Shown here: positions 1-7,963 of the stretch, piece after piece
Layout: each line of letters starts with the position of its first letter
Position numbering within the stretch: position 1 is the stretch's first letter
Source: Clostridium septicum
GTDB taxonomy: Bacteria; Bacillota; Clostridia; Clostridiales; Clostridiaceae
Reading direction: 5' to 3'
Assembly (NCBI RefSeq): GCF_003606265.1
Contig: NZ_CP023671.1
Location: 2,108,001-2,172,000, forward strand
Length of the DNA: 64,000 bases
Notes under the pieces: model-generated
The model's input: the letters and a program-made list of their open reading frames with translations, nothing else
Told to the model about the DNA's origin: nothing
Databases searched by the model: none
Program-made: the position numbers and the translations under genes

Positions 1-846
1 GAAAATATATTTACAGAACCTGAAAATAAAGAAACAGCAACTTGTATAGGCTTATCAGCTGTTAAACTTTTGAAAAAAGATGGAGATGCTGTTATAGTAG
101 TTTTACCTTCTGATCATCATATAGATGGTCAGAAAGATTATATAGAAACATTATCACAAGCAGTAGATATTGCTAATAGAAAAAGAGGAATAGTAACATT
201 AGGAATTGAACCTAACAGACCAGAAACTGGATATGGATATATAGAAATGGGTCAAAGAGTACCTGGAGAGCGTCCAAGTTATAAGGTTGCTAGATTTACA
301 GAGAAACCAAATACTGAAGTTGCGAAGGATTTTTTATTAAAAGGAACCTACTTATGGAACTCAGGTATGTTTGTTTTTAGAGCTGATGTTATATTAAGAG
401 AAATAGAAAAATATTTACCAGATTTACACAAATCACTTATGGAAATATATAAGCATTTAGGCGAAGATGATGAAGAAGAAGTTATAAGAGAACAATATAA
501 TCTAATAGATGGAATTTCTATTGATTTTGGAGTAATGCAAAAAACAAGAAAAGCATATGTAATAAAAAGTGATTTTATATGGGATGATATAGGAAGTTTC
601 TCAGCATTAAGTAGGTATAAAGATATCTTTAGAGATAGTAATTCAAAAAATAATATTTATTTGCAGGAATGTGAAAACTGTTCTATATTTGGTGATAAAA
701 ATCTAATAATAGGACTTGGCGTAAAAGATTTAGTTATAGTTGATGCAGGTGATGTGATATTAGTAATGGATAAAAACAAAGATCAAGAGATAAAACATTT
801 ACTTAATGATTTAAGTAAAGAGGAAGAATATGGAAAATTTATTTAA
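1..846 (+). CDS. manC: Mannose-1-phosphate guanylyltransferase, 5'-truncated by window edge
   Basis: This enzyme family makes GDP-mannose from mannose-1-P and GTP in the cytoplasm for polysaccharide synthesis. The frame is open from base 1, so the N-terminal nucleotide-binding loop lies outside the window and the TTG at 70 is not the real start. Visible family features are VVLPSDHHI near the new N-terminus, FTEKPN, LWNSGMFVFRADVI and WDDIGSF. About 281 residues remain of a family usually near 350. The C-terminal isomerase domain of fused ManC proteins is absent, so this is the short transferase-only form. It ends at TAA followed by a strong terminator. Another sugar-1-P nucleotidylyltransferase is possible but less likely given the LWNSGMF motif. 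Confidence 0.85.
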   Translation, partial: ENIFTEPENKETATCIGLSAVKLLKKDGDAVIVVLPSDHHIDGQKDYIETLSQAVDIANRKRGIVTLGIEPNRPETGYGYIEMGQRVPGERPSYKVARFTEKPNTEVAKDFLLKGTYLWNSGMFVFRADVILREIEKYLPDLHKSLMEIYKHLGEDDEEEVIREQYNLIDGISIDFGVMQKTRKAYVIKSDFIWDDIGSFSALSRYKDIFRDSNSKNNIYLQECENCSIFGDKNLIIGLGVKDLVIVDAGDVILVMDKNKDQEIKHLLNDLSKEEEYGKFI

Positions 847-861
847 TGTTTTAAATAAAAT

Positions 862-890
862 AAACCTCGATTTTCGAGGTTTATTTTGTT
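862..890 (+). terminator. Intrinsic terminator after manC
   Basis: AAACCTCGA (862-870) pairs perfectly with TCGAGGTTT (874-882) around a TTT loop, followed by a T-rich tail. Confidence 0.9.
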
Positions 891-1030
891 TATTAATAAC
901 ATTTATGGAGTAATTTAATAATATAATAAATGGAGAGTTTTAAGAATAAGCTTTGTATTTCTATATAAACTAAGTAGTGGATAATAATGAAATAACAATT
1001 ACTTGTTTTAATATTAAAATAAGATTATTA

Positions 1031-1046
1031 TTAATGTATACATTAA
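1031..1046 (+). promoter_or_regulatory. Perfect 16-bp palindrome upstream of the PLC-like gene
   Basis: TTAATGTATACATTAA reads the same on both strands and lies 27 bases before the ATG at 1074. A second near-palindrome spans 1002-1023. Together they could be an operator; the regulator is unknown. Confidence 0.35.
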
Positions 1047-1073
1047 AGGATGTGTGTAAGTGAGGTGATGTAA

Positions 1074-1667
1074 ATGTTAATGAACACTCACAAAATGTTA
1101 GCAAATAATTTTATAGAAAATATAGATGAAGATAAGATTTTTTTAATAAAAGAATCACATTTTGTTTGGGGTAATATTAAACCAGATTGTGCATCCAAAT
1201 ATAAGCTTAAAAAACATTATTTTGATGAGAGTTTCGATATGATAGTAAAAAAAATAGAGTTTTTATCGTCTTTGACAGTTAATGATATTTATACTAAATA
1301 TTCTATAAATAAGTTTAATCAAGAGTTAGGAGTTATTTGTCATTTTTTATGTGATTATTTTTGTGTCCCACATAATCAAAGATGGGAATTTAAAAATCCT
1401 AATGCTATGAAAGATCATATTATTTATGAAAAAGATTTAGCAAAAGTAGCTAAAGAATTTAAAATAAAAAAAGATATAAACTCTCATTTAACTTCAGAAG
1501 AGATTACTATATATATTTTAAGTTTGCAAAATGAATACGAAGGAAAAATTGATTTTAATCATGACTTAACATTTGCTTATTATGTTTGTGATAGCATAAT
1601 AAATATGATATTGGGTGAAGTACTTTTAAATGAAAAAATAAAAGAACATTTTTCAATGGTAATTTAG
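1074..1667 (+). CDS. Zinc-dependent phospholipase C-like protein
   Basis: A 197-aa protein resembling the Zn_dep_PLPC fold. Candidate metal ligands occur in family order: THKMLA near the N-terminus, FVWGNIKPD around residues 30-39, HFLCDYFCVPH around 92-102, and the HIIYEKDL helix after it. No signal peptide is visible, so it is probably cytoplasmic, unlike the secreted alpha-toxins; its substrate is unknown and it may not be a phospholipase. The start follows GAGGTGAT; a second ATG two codons later is also possible. It has its own terminator and a palindromic upstream region, suggesting a monocistronic unit. Confidence 0.7.
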   Translation: MLMNTHKMLANNFIENIDEDKIFLIKESHFVWGNIKPDCASKYKLKKHYFDESFDMIVKKIEFLSSLTVNDIYTKYSINKFNQELGVICHFLCDYFCVPHNQRWEFKNPNAMKDHIIYEKDLAKVAKEFKIKKDINSHLTSEEITIYILSLQNEYEGKIDFNHDLTFAYYVCDSIINMILGEVLLNEKIKEHFSMVI

Positions 1668-1690
1668 CTTGGATAATCCAAGCTTTTTTA
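1666..1690 (+). terminator. Intrinsic terminator after PLC-like gene
   Basis: AGCTTGGA (1666-1673) pairs with TCCAAGCT (1677-1684), followed by a T run; the stem begins inside the stop codon. Confidence 0.85.
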
Positions 1691-1738
1691 TTTATAAAAT
1701 AAATATATAGTTAGAAATTTTTTTGATTTTAAATATTA

Positions 1739-1770
1739 AAATAGGTTAGTTAAAACTAATCTATTTTTTT
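1739..1770 (+). terminator. Second U-tailed hairpin
   Basis: An arm at 1740-1751 pairs with one at 1754-1765 with one G-U pair, then a run of T. It insulates the metal-resistance operon downstream. Confidence 0.65.
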
Positions 1771-1791
1771 ATATAAAAATAAATTGAAATG

Positions 1792-1821
1792 TTGACAATT
1801 TTAGTATGAAAAGAATATAAT
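1792..1821 (+). promoter_or_regulatory. Promoter of the arsR-cadA operon
   Basis: TTGACA (1792-1797), 18-bp spacer, TATAAT (1816-1821). The predicted start near 1828 places the repressor operator just downstream. Confidence 0.8.
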
Positions 1822-1832
1822 AGAAACAAATA

Positions 1833-1858
1833 AACATATGAGCAATTATTCATATGTT
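1833..1858 (+). promoter_or_regulatory. ArsR/CadC-type operator
   Basis: AACATATGA (1833-1841) and TCATATGTT (1850-1858) form a perfect inverted repeat around an 8-base AT-rich centre. Position (about +5 to +30) and architecture fit autorepression by the ArsR-family protein encoded next. Confidence 0.75.
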
Positions 1859-1870
1859 AGGGGGATAGTT

Positions 1871-2230
1871 ATGGAAGAGAGAAAAACAGAAAGTTGTAGT
1901 TGTAATATAATTCATAAAAATGTAGTAGATAAAGTGAAAGAAAATATTCCACAAGATGAGATATTATATGATTTAGCTGATTTATTTAAAGCTTTTAGTG
2001 ATTCTACAAGAATAAAAATACTTTGTGCACTATTTCAATCAGAAATGTGTGTATGTGATTTGGCTGCATTATTAGGAATGAATCAATCAGCCATTTCACA
2101 TCAATTAAGAGTATTAAAATCTAGTAGGTTAGTTAAATTTAGAAGAGAAGGAAAAGTTATTTATTATTCATTAGACGATGAACACGTAAAGCATATTTTT
2201 GATGAAGGATTTAGGCATATTACTGAATAA
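1871..2230 (+). CDS. ArsR/SmtB-family metal-sensing repressor, CadC-like
   Basis: A 119-aa winged-helix repressor. It has an N-terminal Cys pair (SCSC), then MCVCDLAALLGMNQSAISHQ, which combines the CadC-type metal-binding CxC with the recognition helix. The C-terminal helix carries D, H, H, E and H positions typical of the second (alpha-5) metal site. CadC proteins leave DNA on binding Cd, Pb or Zn. An upstream in-frame ATG at 1838 lies inside the operator, so I chose ATG 1871, which follows AGGGGG at good spacing. It is co-transcribed with the ATPase 15 bases downstream, which it presumably controls. Confidence 0.85.
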   Translation: MEERKTESCSCNIIHKNVVDKVKENIPQDEILYDLADLFKAFSDSTRIKILCALFQSEMCVCDLAALLGMNQSAISHQLRVLKSSRLVKFRREGKVIYYSLDDEHVKHIFDEGFRHITE

Positions 2231-2245
2231 ATAGGAGGGGTATAA

Positions 2246-4480
2246 ATGGGAAAATTAAATAATATTAAGCTATTTTTAGAAGGTTTAACTTGTGCTAATT
2301 GTGGTAATAAAATAGAGGATAAAGTCAATAAAATAAAAGGCGTATCAGAAGCAAATTTAAATTTTTCTACGTCAACATTAATAATAGAAATAAATGGAGA
2401 AGAACTTAGAGAGAAAATAATAAAAGAAATAAAAGAAATAGTAAGAAAATTAGAGCCAGATGTAAAAGTATCTGAAAAAAATAATGGAAATATTTCGAAA
2501 AGGAATATATGTACTGAATCAAGCTGCTCTGTTAAAGAAGAGCATCATAGTCATTCTAATAATGATAGATGCTGTACTGAAAAAGGACATAATCATAATG
2601 AAGAGTTAAAGGAAAGTGGACATGGCCATAATCATTCACATGGAAGTTTTAAAATAAAAGATAATTTAAGGCTTATAATTGGAGCTATTATATATGCTAT
2701 TGCAATGATTTTTGAAGATAAATCTATACTATCAGTAGTGTTATTTGTATCAAGTTATGTGTTAATAGGTGGTGATGTTGTATTAACTGCTTTTAGAAAT
2801 ATAATAAGAGGCGAACTTTTTGATGAAAATTTTTTAATGACAGTAGCAACTTTAGGAGCCTTTTTTATTGGAGAATTTCCAGAAGGTGTTGCAGTTATGC
2901 TATTTTATCAAGTTGGAGAGATGTTCCAAGGATATGCAGTTAATCGTTCAAGGAAATCAATAACAGCTTTAATGGATATAAGAGCAGATTATGCTAATCT
3001 ATTAAAAGAAGATAAGGAAATTAAAGTATCACCAGAAGATGTAAATATTGGAGATATTATAATTATTAAGCCAGGTGAAAGAGTTCCATTAGATGGGGTA
3101 GTAATAGAAGGAAGTAGTTTTGTAGATACTTCTGCTTTAACTGGGGAGTCAGTACCAAGAGAAGTTAATAAAAATGAAGAAATACTTGCCGGTTGCATAA
3201 ATACTAACGGAGTTATAAAAGTTAAAGTGGATAAGGAATTTGGCGAATCTACAGTATCAAGAATATTAGAATTAGTAGAAAATGCTTCTAACAAAAAAGC
3301 TCCTACAGAAAAATTTATAACAAAATTTTCAAAAATATATACTCCTATAGTTGTATTTTTAGCATTAGCATTAGCTATAATTCCACCAATTGTAATGCAA
3401 GATGCAAGTTTTCAACAATGGATATATAGAGCTTTAATATTCTTAGTTGTTTCTTGTCCATGTGCATTAGTTATTTCAGTTCCTCTAGGTTTATTCGCAG
3501 GAATTGGAGGAGCATCTAAAAAAGGTATACTAGTAAAAGGTGGAAATTATTTAGAAGCTTTAAAGGATGTAGAAACTGTTGTTTTTGACAAAACTGGAAC
3601 ATTAACCAAAGGAATATTTGAAGTAACAGAAATAAATCCAGTAAATATAAGTGAAGATAAATTACTTGAAATTGCAGCTTTAGGAGAGGTTTTTTCTAAT
3701 CACCCAATAGCTCAATCAATAGTGAAAGCTTATGGAAAAGAAATAAATAAAGATATAATAGGTAATTATGAAGAAATATCAGGACATGGAATAAAAGTTA
3801 AAATAGATAATGATGAAATTCTTCTTGGAAACTATAAATTAATGAATAAGTTTAATATTGATTATAGTGAAGTAGAATCAATTGGTACAATAGTATATAT
3901 TGCAATTAATAATGAATATAAAGGAAATATAATTATTTCAGATGAGATAAAATCAGCAGCAAAAGAGGCTGTTAGAGGATTGAAACAAGTTGGAGTAAGA
4001 AAAATTGTAATGTTAACAGGGGACAATGGGCTTGTTGCAGAAAAAGTATCACAAAGCATAGGAATAGACGAATACTATTCTGAGTTATTACCAGGAGATA
4101 AAGTAGAGAAAATAGAAGAAATATTAAATAAAAAGTCAGAAAAAGGAAAAGTTGCTTTTGTTGGGGATGGAATTAATGATGCACCAGTTTTAGCTAGAGC
4201 GGATGTAGGTGTGGCAATGGGGAATATAGGATCAGATGCTGCTATAGAAGCTGCAGATGTTGTATTGATGAAGGATGAACCAGAAGCTTTAGTTGAAGCA
4301 ATTAATGTTGCAAGGAAAACAAATAAAGTTTTATGGCAAAATATAATTTTCTCTTTAGGGGTAAAAGTATTTGTATTAATTCTAGGTGCATTTGGTGTTG
4401 CAACTATGTGGGAAGCAGTTTTTGCTGATGTAGGAGTAACGATATTGGCAGTATTAAATTCTACAAGATGTTTAAAGTAA
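2246..4480 (+). CDS. cadA: P1B-type heavy-metal-translocating ATPase (Cd/Zn/Pb type)
   Basis: A 744-aa membrane ATPase that exports soft divalent metals. Domains in order: N-terminal HMA domain with LTCANCGNK; a His/Cys-rich linker around residues 90-135 (HHSHSN, GHGHNHSHG) that may buffer metal; membrane helices; actuator TGES; the transmembrane metal motif SCPCALV; phosphorylation site DKTGTLT; SNHPIA in the nucleotide domain; GDGINDAP; and two last helices. CPC together with the HP motif is typical of Cd/Zn/Pb pumps, and pairing with a CadC-like repressor agrees. RBS AGGAGGGG precedes the ATG. Length is normal. Exact metal preference cannot be read from sequence. Confidence 0.93.
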   Translation: MGKLNNIKLFLEGLTCANCGNKIEDKVNKIKGVSEANLNFSTSTLIIEINGEELREKIIKEIKEIVRKLEPDVKVSEKNNGNISKRNICTESSCSVKEEHHSHSNNDRCCTEKGHNHNEELKESGHGHNHSHGSFKIKDNLRLIIGAIIYAIAMIFEDKSILSVVLFVSSYVLIGGDVVLTAFRNIIRGELFDENFLMTVATLGAFFIGEFPEGVAVMLFYQVGEMFQGYAVNRSRKSITALMDIRADYANLLKEDKEIKVSPEDVNIGDIIIIKPGERVPLDGVVIEGSSFVDTSALTGESVPREVNKNEEILAGCINTNGVIKVKVDKEFGESTVSRILELVENASNKKAPTEKFITKFSKIYTPIVVFLALALAIIPPIVMQDASFQQWIYRALIFLVVSCPCALVISVPLGLFAGIGGASKKGILVKGGNYLEALKDVETVVFDKTGTLTKGIFEVTEINPVNISEDKLLEIAALGEVFSNHPIAQSIVKAYGKEINKDIIGNYEEISGHGIKVKIDNDEILLGNYKLMNKFNIDYSEVESIGTIVYIAINNEYKGNIIISDEIKSAAKEAVRGLKQVGVRKIVMLTGDNGLVAEKVSQSIGIDEYYSELLPGDKVEKIEEILNKKSEKGKVAFVGDGINDAPVLARADVGVAMGNIGSDAAIEAADVVLMKDEPEALVEAINVARKTNKVLWQNIIFSLGVKVFVLILGAFGVATMWEAVFADVGVTILAVLNSTRCLK

Positions 4481-4522
4481 TAATTAAAAAAAATATATAT
4501 ATATAAATTTGTAGTGCAGTTA

Positions 4523-4551
4523 TTGACAAATTTCATCATTTTAAATATAAT
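4523..4551 (+). promoter_or_regulatory. Consensus promoter for an orphan RNA
   Basis: TTGACA (4523-4528), exactly 17 bp, TATAAT (4546-4551). No reading frame follows within 400 bp; a structured RNA does. Confidence 0.8.
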
Positions 4552-4557
4552 GAATTA

Positions 4558-4691
4558 GGTTGAGAACATTCAGGCATAAGGGAAGCATACAAGATCTCTG
4601 ATCTTGGTTACAAAGTGGTTAAGCTTTGTATATACTAGAGACTTATGTATAACGGATCTGCTACGTTATACATAAGTCTCATTTTTTTTTA
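4558..4691 (+). ncRNA. Candidate small structured RNA, about 133 nt, family unknown
   Basis: Starts about 7 nt after a consensus -10 and ends at a strong intrinsic terminator. Three perfect hairpins are visible: 4590-4596/4600-4606 (loop TCT), 4609-4615/4624-4630, and a 17-bp terminator stem 4638-4654/4664-4680 followed by nine T. The first 30 nt (up to GGGAAGCATAC) look unpaired. No open frame or riboswitch consensus I know is present, and the next gene (rex) starts over 300 bp later, so a trans-acting sRNA is more likely than a leader. Confidence 0.6.
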
Positions 4692-5000
4692 TTTAAAATA
4701 TTTTAATTAAAGAAAAAAATGTTGTATTTTGAAGTTTAATTTACATAAATAATAAGTAAAATAATAAATAAGTATAAATAAATAATATTTTATTAAATTA
4801 ATATCTATAATTATAATAGTGTAAGTTAATTAATTTTCAATTTTAAGTTCTATAACGGAGATAAAAATTATAATCTTTGTTAAATAGATAACTAAAAATA
4901 TTCAAATACTAATATAAAAGTGTTAAAATATAGATTATATGGATTTCATATGATATTATTATGTATATACAGTGAAATTTAAAATAAGAATGGCTAAGGA
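4692..5000 (+). other. AT-rich intergenic stretch before rex
   Basis: Very AT-rich. Apart from a weak Rex-like site I see no gene, repeat or clear promoter here. Confidence 0.5.
4877..4894 (+). promoter_or_regulatory. Weak candidate Rex box upstream of rex
   Basis: TTGTTAAATAGATAACTA matches 12 of the 14 fixed positions of TTGTTAANNNNTTAACAA. It lies about 120 bp before rex and could mediate autoregulation, but in such AT-rich DNA chance is possible. Confidence 0.35.
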
Positions 5001-5011
5001 GACGGTACAGT

Positions 5012-5671
5012 ATGGAAAAGAAGAAAAACATTTCTATGGCTGTAATTAAGAGATTACCCAAATACCATAGATATTTACAGGAATTGATGAGAAATGATGT
5101 TGATAGAATATCATCAAAAGAACTAGGAGAAAAAATAGGGTTCACAGCTTCTCAAATACGTCAGGACTTAAATTGTTTTGGAGATTTTGGACAGCAAGGA
5201 TACGGTTATAATGTTAGAGACTTATATAAACAAATTAGTGTTATACTTGGATTAAATAAGGAGTATAAGACTCTTATAGTAGGTGCAGGTAACATAGGTC
5301 AGGCTGTAGCTAATTATAGTAGATTTTCAGAACTAGGATTAAGTCTTAAAGGTATATTTGATGCAAATCCTAAGTTAATAGGGTTAAGAATGAGAGGCAT
5401 AGAAATTCAAGATATAGATTACTTAGAATCATTCTTAAGAAATAATAGTATAGATATTGGTATGATTTGCGTTCCGAGAATAAATGCTCAAAAGGTTTGT
5501 GATACATTAATTCAAGGGGGAGTAAAAGGAATTTGGAATTTCGCTCCTGTAGATTTAGTAGTACCAGAAGATGTTATAGTTGAAAATGTACATTTATCTG
5601 AAAGTTTATTAACTCTAATTTATTTACTTCATAAGGATGATAGAGAAGATGAAAAAAAGATTGAAGATTAG
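5012..5671 (+). CDS. rex: Redox-sensing transcriptional repressor Rex
   Basis: A 219-aa NADH/NAD+ sensor that represses fermentation genes when NADH is low. The N-terminal winged helix (SSKELGEKIGFTASQIRQD, then NCFGDFG) is followed by a Rossmann domain with VGAGNIGQAV near residue 90 and the family signature CVPRINAQ. The C-terminal swapped helix ends in a charged tail. RBS AAGGAGACGG is well placed. In clostridia Rex controls butyrate and butanol pathway genes; the next operon is exactly that pathway and carries a near-consensus Rex box. Confidence 0.95.
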   Translation: MEKKKNISMAVIKRLPKYHRYLQELMRNDVDRISSKELGEKIGFTASQIRQDLNCFGDFGQQGYGYNVRDLYKQISVILGLNKEYKTLIVGAGNIGQAVANYSRFSELGLSLKGIFDANPKLIGLRMRGIEIQDIDYLESFLRNNSIDIGMICVPRINAQKVCDTLIQGGVKGIWNFAPVDLVVPEDVIVENVHLSESLLTLIYLLHKDDREDEKKIED

Positions 5672-5755
5672 CTAGATAAATAAAGATAATTAACTTACAA
5701 AAATAACATAAACTAGAAATAGTTATTGCAAAACAAAAATCTAAAGTTTATAATC

Positions 5756-5786
5756 ATAATTGAAGCTGATGCTTCAATTATTTTTT
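5756..5786 (+). terminator. Terminator after rex
   Basis: Perfect 11-bp stem 5756-5766/5771-5781 with a TGAT loop and a T run. It separates rex from the crt operon. Confidence 0.9.
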
Positions 5787-5794
5787 AGCTTAAA

Positions 5795-5812
5795 TTGTTA
5801 CAATATTAACAA
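5795..5812 (+). promoter_or_regulatory. Rex operator upstream of crt
   Basis: TTGTTACAATATTAACAA matches the clostridial Rex consensus TTGTTAANNNNTTAACAA at 13 of 14 fixed positions. It sits between the rex terminator and crt, so the butyryl-CoA operon is probably NADH-responsive. Confidence 0.85.
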
Positions 5813-5937
5813 AAGAGATTTCTGAATGTTCAATTTTTTTCACGAAATTCAACAAATTAAATTTAACAAATTAAATATTTTTAATATGTTTTTTTAGTAA
5901 ATCATATGAATTTTTAGTATAAAAGGGGGACCTGAAT

Positions 5938-6720
5938 ATGGAATTAAAAAATGTAATTCTTGAAAAGGAAGGCAACTTAGCTATTGTTACAATCAATAGG
6001 CCAAAAGCATTAAATGCTTTAAACTCAGAAACTCTAAAAGACATTGATACTGTTGTATCAGATTTAGAAAAGGATAGAAATATCTATTGTGTGATATTGA
6101 CAGGTGCTGGTGAAAAGTCATTTGTAGCAGGTGCTGATATTGCAGAAATGAGAGAATTGAATGAGAGACAAGGGAAAGAATTTGGACTTCTTGGAAATAA
6201 AGTATTCAGAAAATTAGAAAAGTTAGACAAGCCAGTTATTGCAGCGATTTCAGGATTTGCCCTTGGTGGTGGATGTGAGCTTGCCATGTCATGTGATATA
6301 AGAATCGCATCAGAAAAAGCTAAATTTGCGCAACCTGAAACAGGTCTTGGAATAACACCTGGATTTGGAGGTACTCAAAGATTAGCAAGAATAGTTGGAG
6401 AAGGTAAAGCTAAAGAATTAATATATACTGGAGCAATAATAAAAGCTGATGAAGCTTTAAGAATAGGTCTGGTAAATAAGGTTGTGCCATTAGAAAGTTT
6501 AATGGATGAAGCAAAAGCTATGGCAAATACAATAATAGCAAATGCACCAATAGCAGTAAAACTATGTAAGGATGCAATTAATAGGGGAATGCAAGTGGAT
6601 ATAGATAGTGCTATTGAAATAGAAGCCGAAGATTTTGGAAAATGTTTCTCAACTGAAGATCAGGTTGAAGGAATGACTGCTTTTATTGAAAGAAGAAGTA
6701 AAAATTTCTACAATAAATAG
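5938..6720 (+). CDS. crt: 3-hydroxybutyryl-CoA dehydratase (crotonase)
   Basis: A 260-aa enoyl-CoA hydratase family enzyme converting 3-hydroxybutyryl-CoA to crotonyl-CoA. The oxyanion hole motif AGADIAEM and the glycine-rich FALGGGCELAMSCD are intact; the two acidic catalytic positions lie in ELAMSCD and PETGLGITPGFGG. Full family length. RBS GGGGG precedes the ATG. It is the first gene of crt-bcd-etfB-etfA-hbd, the standard clostridial butyryl-CoA cluster. Confidence 0.95.
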   Translation: MELKNVILEKEGNLAIVTINRPKALNALNSETLKDIDTVVSDLEKDRNIYCVILTGAGEKSFVAGADIAEMRELNERQGKEFGLLGNKVFRKLEKLDKPVIAAISGFALGGGCELAMSCDIRIASEKAKFAQPETGLGITPGFGGTQRLARIVGEGKAKELIYTGAIIKADEALRIGLVNKVVPLESLMDEAKAMANTIIANAPIAVKLCKDAINRGMQVDIDSAIEIEAEDFGKCFSTEDQVEGMTAFIERRSKNFYNK

Positions 6721-6804
6721 TCAGAACATTATATAAAGAAAAAATAATTGAAAAATTCAAACTATTATTAAGTAGAAGTGTTTAATACGAGGAGGTATAA
6801 TTAA

Positions 6805-7944
6805 ATGAATTTCCAATTAACTAGAGAGCAAGAATTAGTAAAACAAATGGTTAGAGAATTTGCATTAAATGAAGTTAAGCCAATTGCTGCAGAAATAGAT
6901 GAAACAGAAAGATTTCCTATTGAAAATGTAGAGAAAATGGCAAAACTTAAAATGTTAGGAATACCATTTGCTAAAGAATATGGCGGAGCAGGTGGAGATA
7001 CACTTTCATATATATTAGCTGTTGAAGAGTTATCAAAGGTTTGTGCTACAACAGGAGTTATAGTATCAGCACATACATCACTTTGTGCATCATTAATAGA
7101 ACAATTTGGTAATAAGGATCAAAAAGAAAAATATTTATCTGATTTAGCAAGTGGTAAAAAACTAGGAGCATTTGGATTAACAGAGCCAGGAGCTGGTACA
7201 GATGCAGCTGGGCAACAAACAGTAGCAGTTTTAGAAGGAGATCATTATGTATTAAATGGATCTAAAATATTCATTACTAATGGTGGAGTAGCTGAAACAT
7301 TTATAGTATTTGCAATGACAGATAAGAGCAAAGGAACAAAAGGAATATCAGCATTCATAGTTGAAAAGGAATTCAAAGGATTTTCAATTGGAAAGAAAGA
7401 AGAAAAGCTTGGAATTAGAGCATCTTCAACAACTGAATTAGTAATGGAAAATTGTATAGTGCCAAAAGAAAACTTGGTTGGACAAGAAGGAAAAGGTTTT
7501 GGTATTGCAATGAAAACTCTTGATGGTGGAAGAATTGGTATTGCTGCACAAGCTTTAGGTATTGCAGAAGGCGCATTTGCAGAAGCTGTAGCTTATATGA
7601 AAGAAAGAAAGCAATTTGGCAGACCTATAGCTGCATTCCAAGGTTTACAATGGATGATAGCAGAAATGGATACCAAAATAGAAGCAGCTAGACATTTAGT
7701 ATATAAGGCTGCATGTTTAAAGGATGCTAAAAAACCTTATTCAGTAGATGCTGCAAGAGCTAAGCTTTATGCTGCTGAAGTAGCAATGGATGTTACAACT
7801 AAAGCAGTTCAAATTTTTGGTGGATATGGTTATACTAAGGAGTATCCAGTAGAAAGAATGATGAGAGATGCTAAGATAACTGAAATATACGAAGGAACTT
7901 CTGAAGTTCAAAAGATGGTTATCGCAGGAAGCGCATTAAGATAA
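6805..7944 (+). CDS. bcd: Butyryl-CoA dehydrogenase
   Basis: A 379-aa acyl-CoA dehydrogenase, full length. It has the FAD-binding signature GAFGLTEPGAGTDAAG and a C-terminal KITEIYEGTSEVQ carrying the Glu usually taken as catalytic base. With EtfAB it forms the Bcd-Etf complex that reduces crotonyl-CoA to butyryl-CoA and, by flavin electron bifurcation, also reduces ferredoxin. RBS GAGGAGG. It follows crt by about 85 bp with no terminator and precedes etfB by 19 bp. Other short-chain acyl-CoA substrates cannot be excluded. Confidence 0.93.
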   Translation: MNFQLTREQELVKQMVREFALNEVKPIAAEIDETERFPIENVEKMAKLKMLGIPFAKEYGGAGGDTLSYILAVEELSKVCATTGVIVSAHTSLCASLIEQFGNKDQKEKYLSDLASGKKLGAFGLTEPGAGTDAAGQQTVAVLEGDHYVLNGSKIFITNGGVAETFIVFAMTDKSKGTKGISAFIVEKEFKGFSIGKKEEKLGIRASSTTELVMENCIVPKENLVGQEGKGFGIAMKTLDGGRIGIAAQALGIAEGAFAEAVAYMKERKQFGRPIAAFQGLQWMIAEMDTKIEAARHLVYKAACLKDAKKPYSVDAARAKLYAAEVAMDVTTKAVQIFGGYGYTKEYPVERMMRDAKITEIYEGTSEVQKMVIAGSALR

Positions 7945-7963
7945 TAGGGGGAGGACTTATATT

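Noticed and set aside
4558..4620. Possible SRP RNA because of CAGG...GGAAGCA
   Set aside because: The symmetric loop and tetraloop of SRP helix 8 cannot be formed; the likeness is limited to a few bases.
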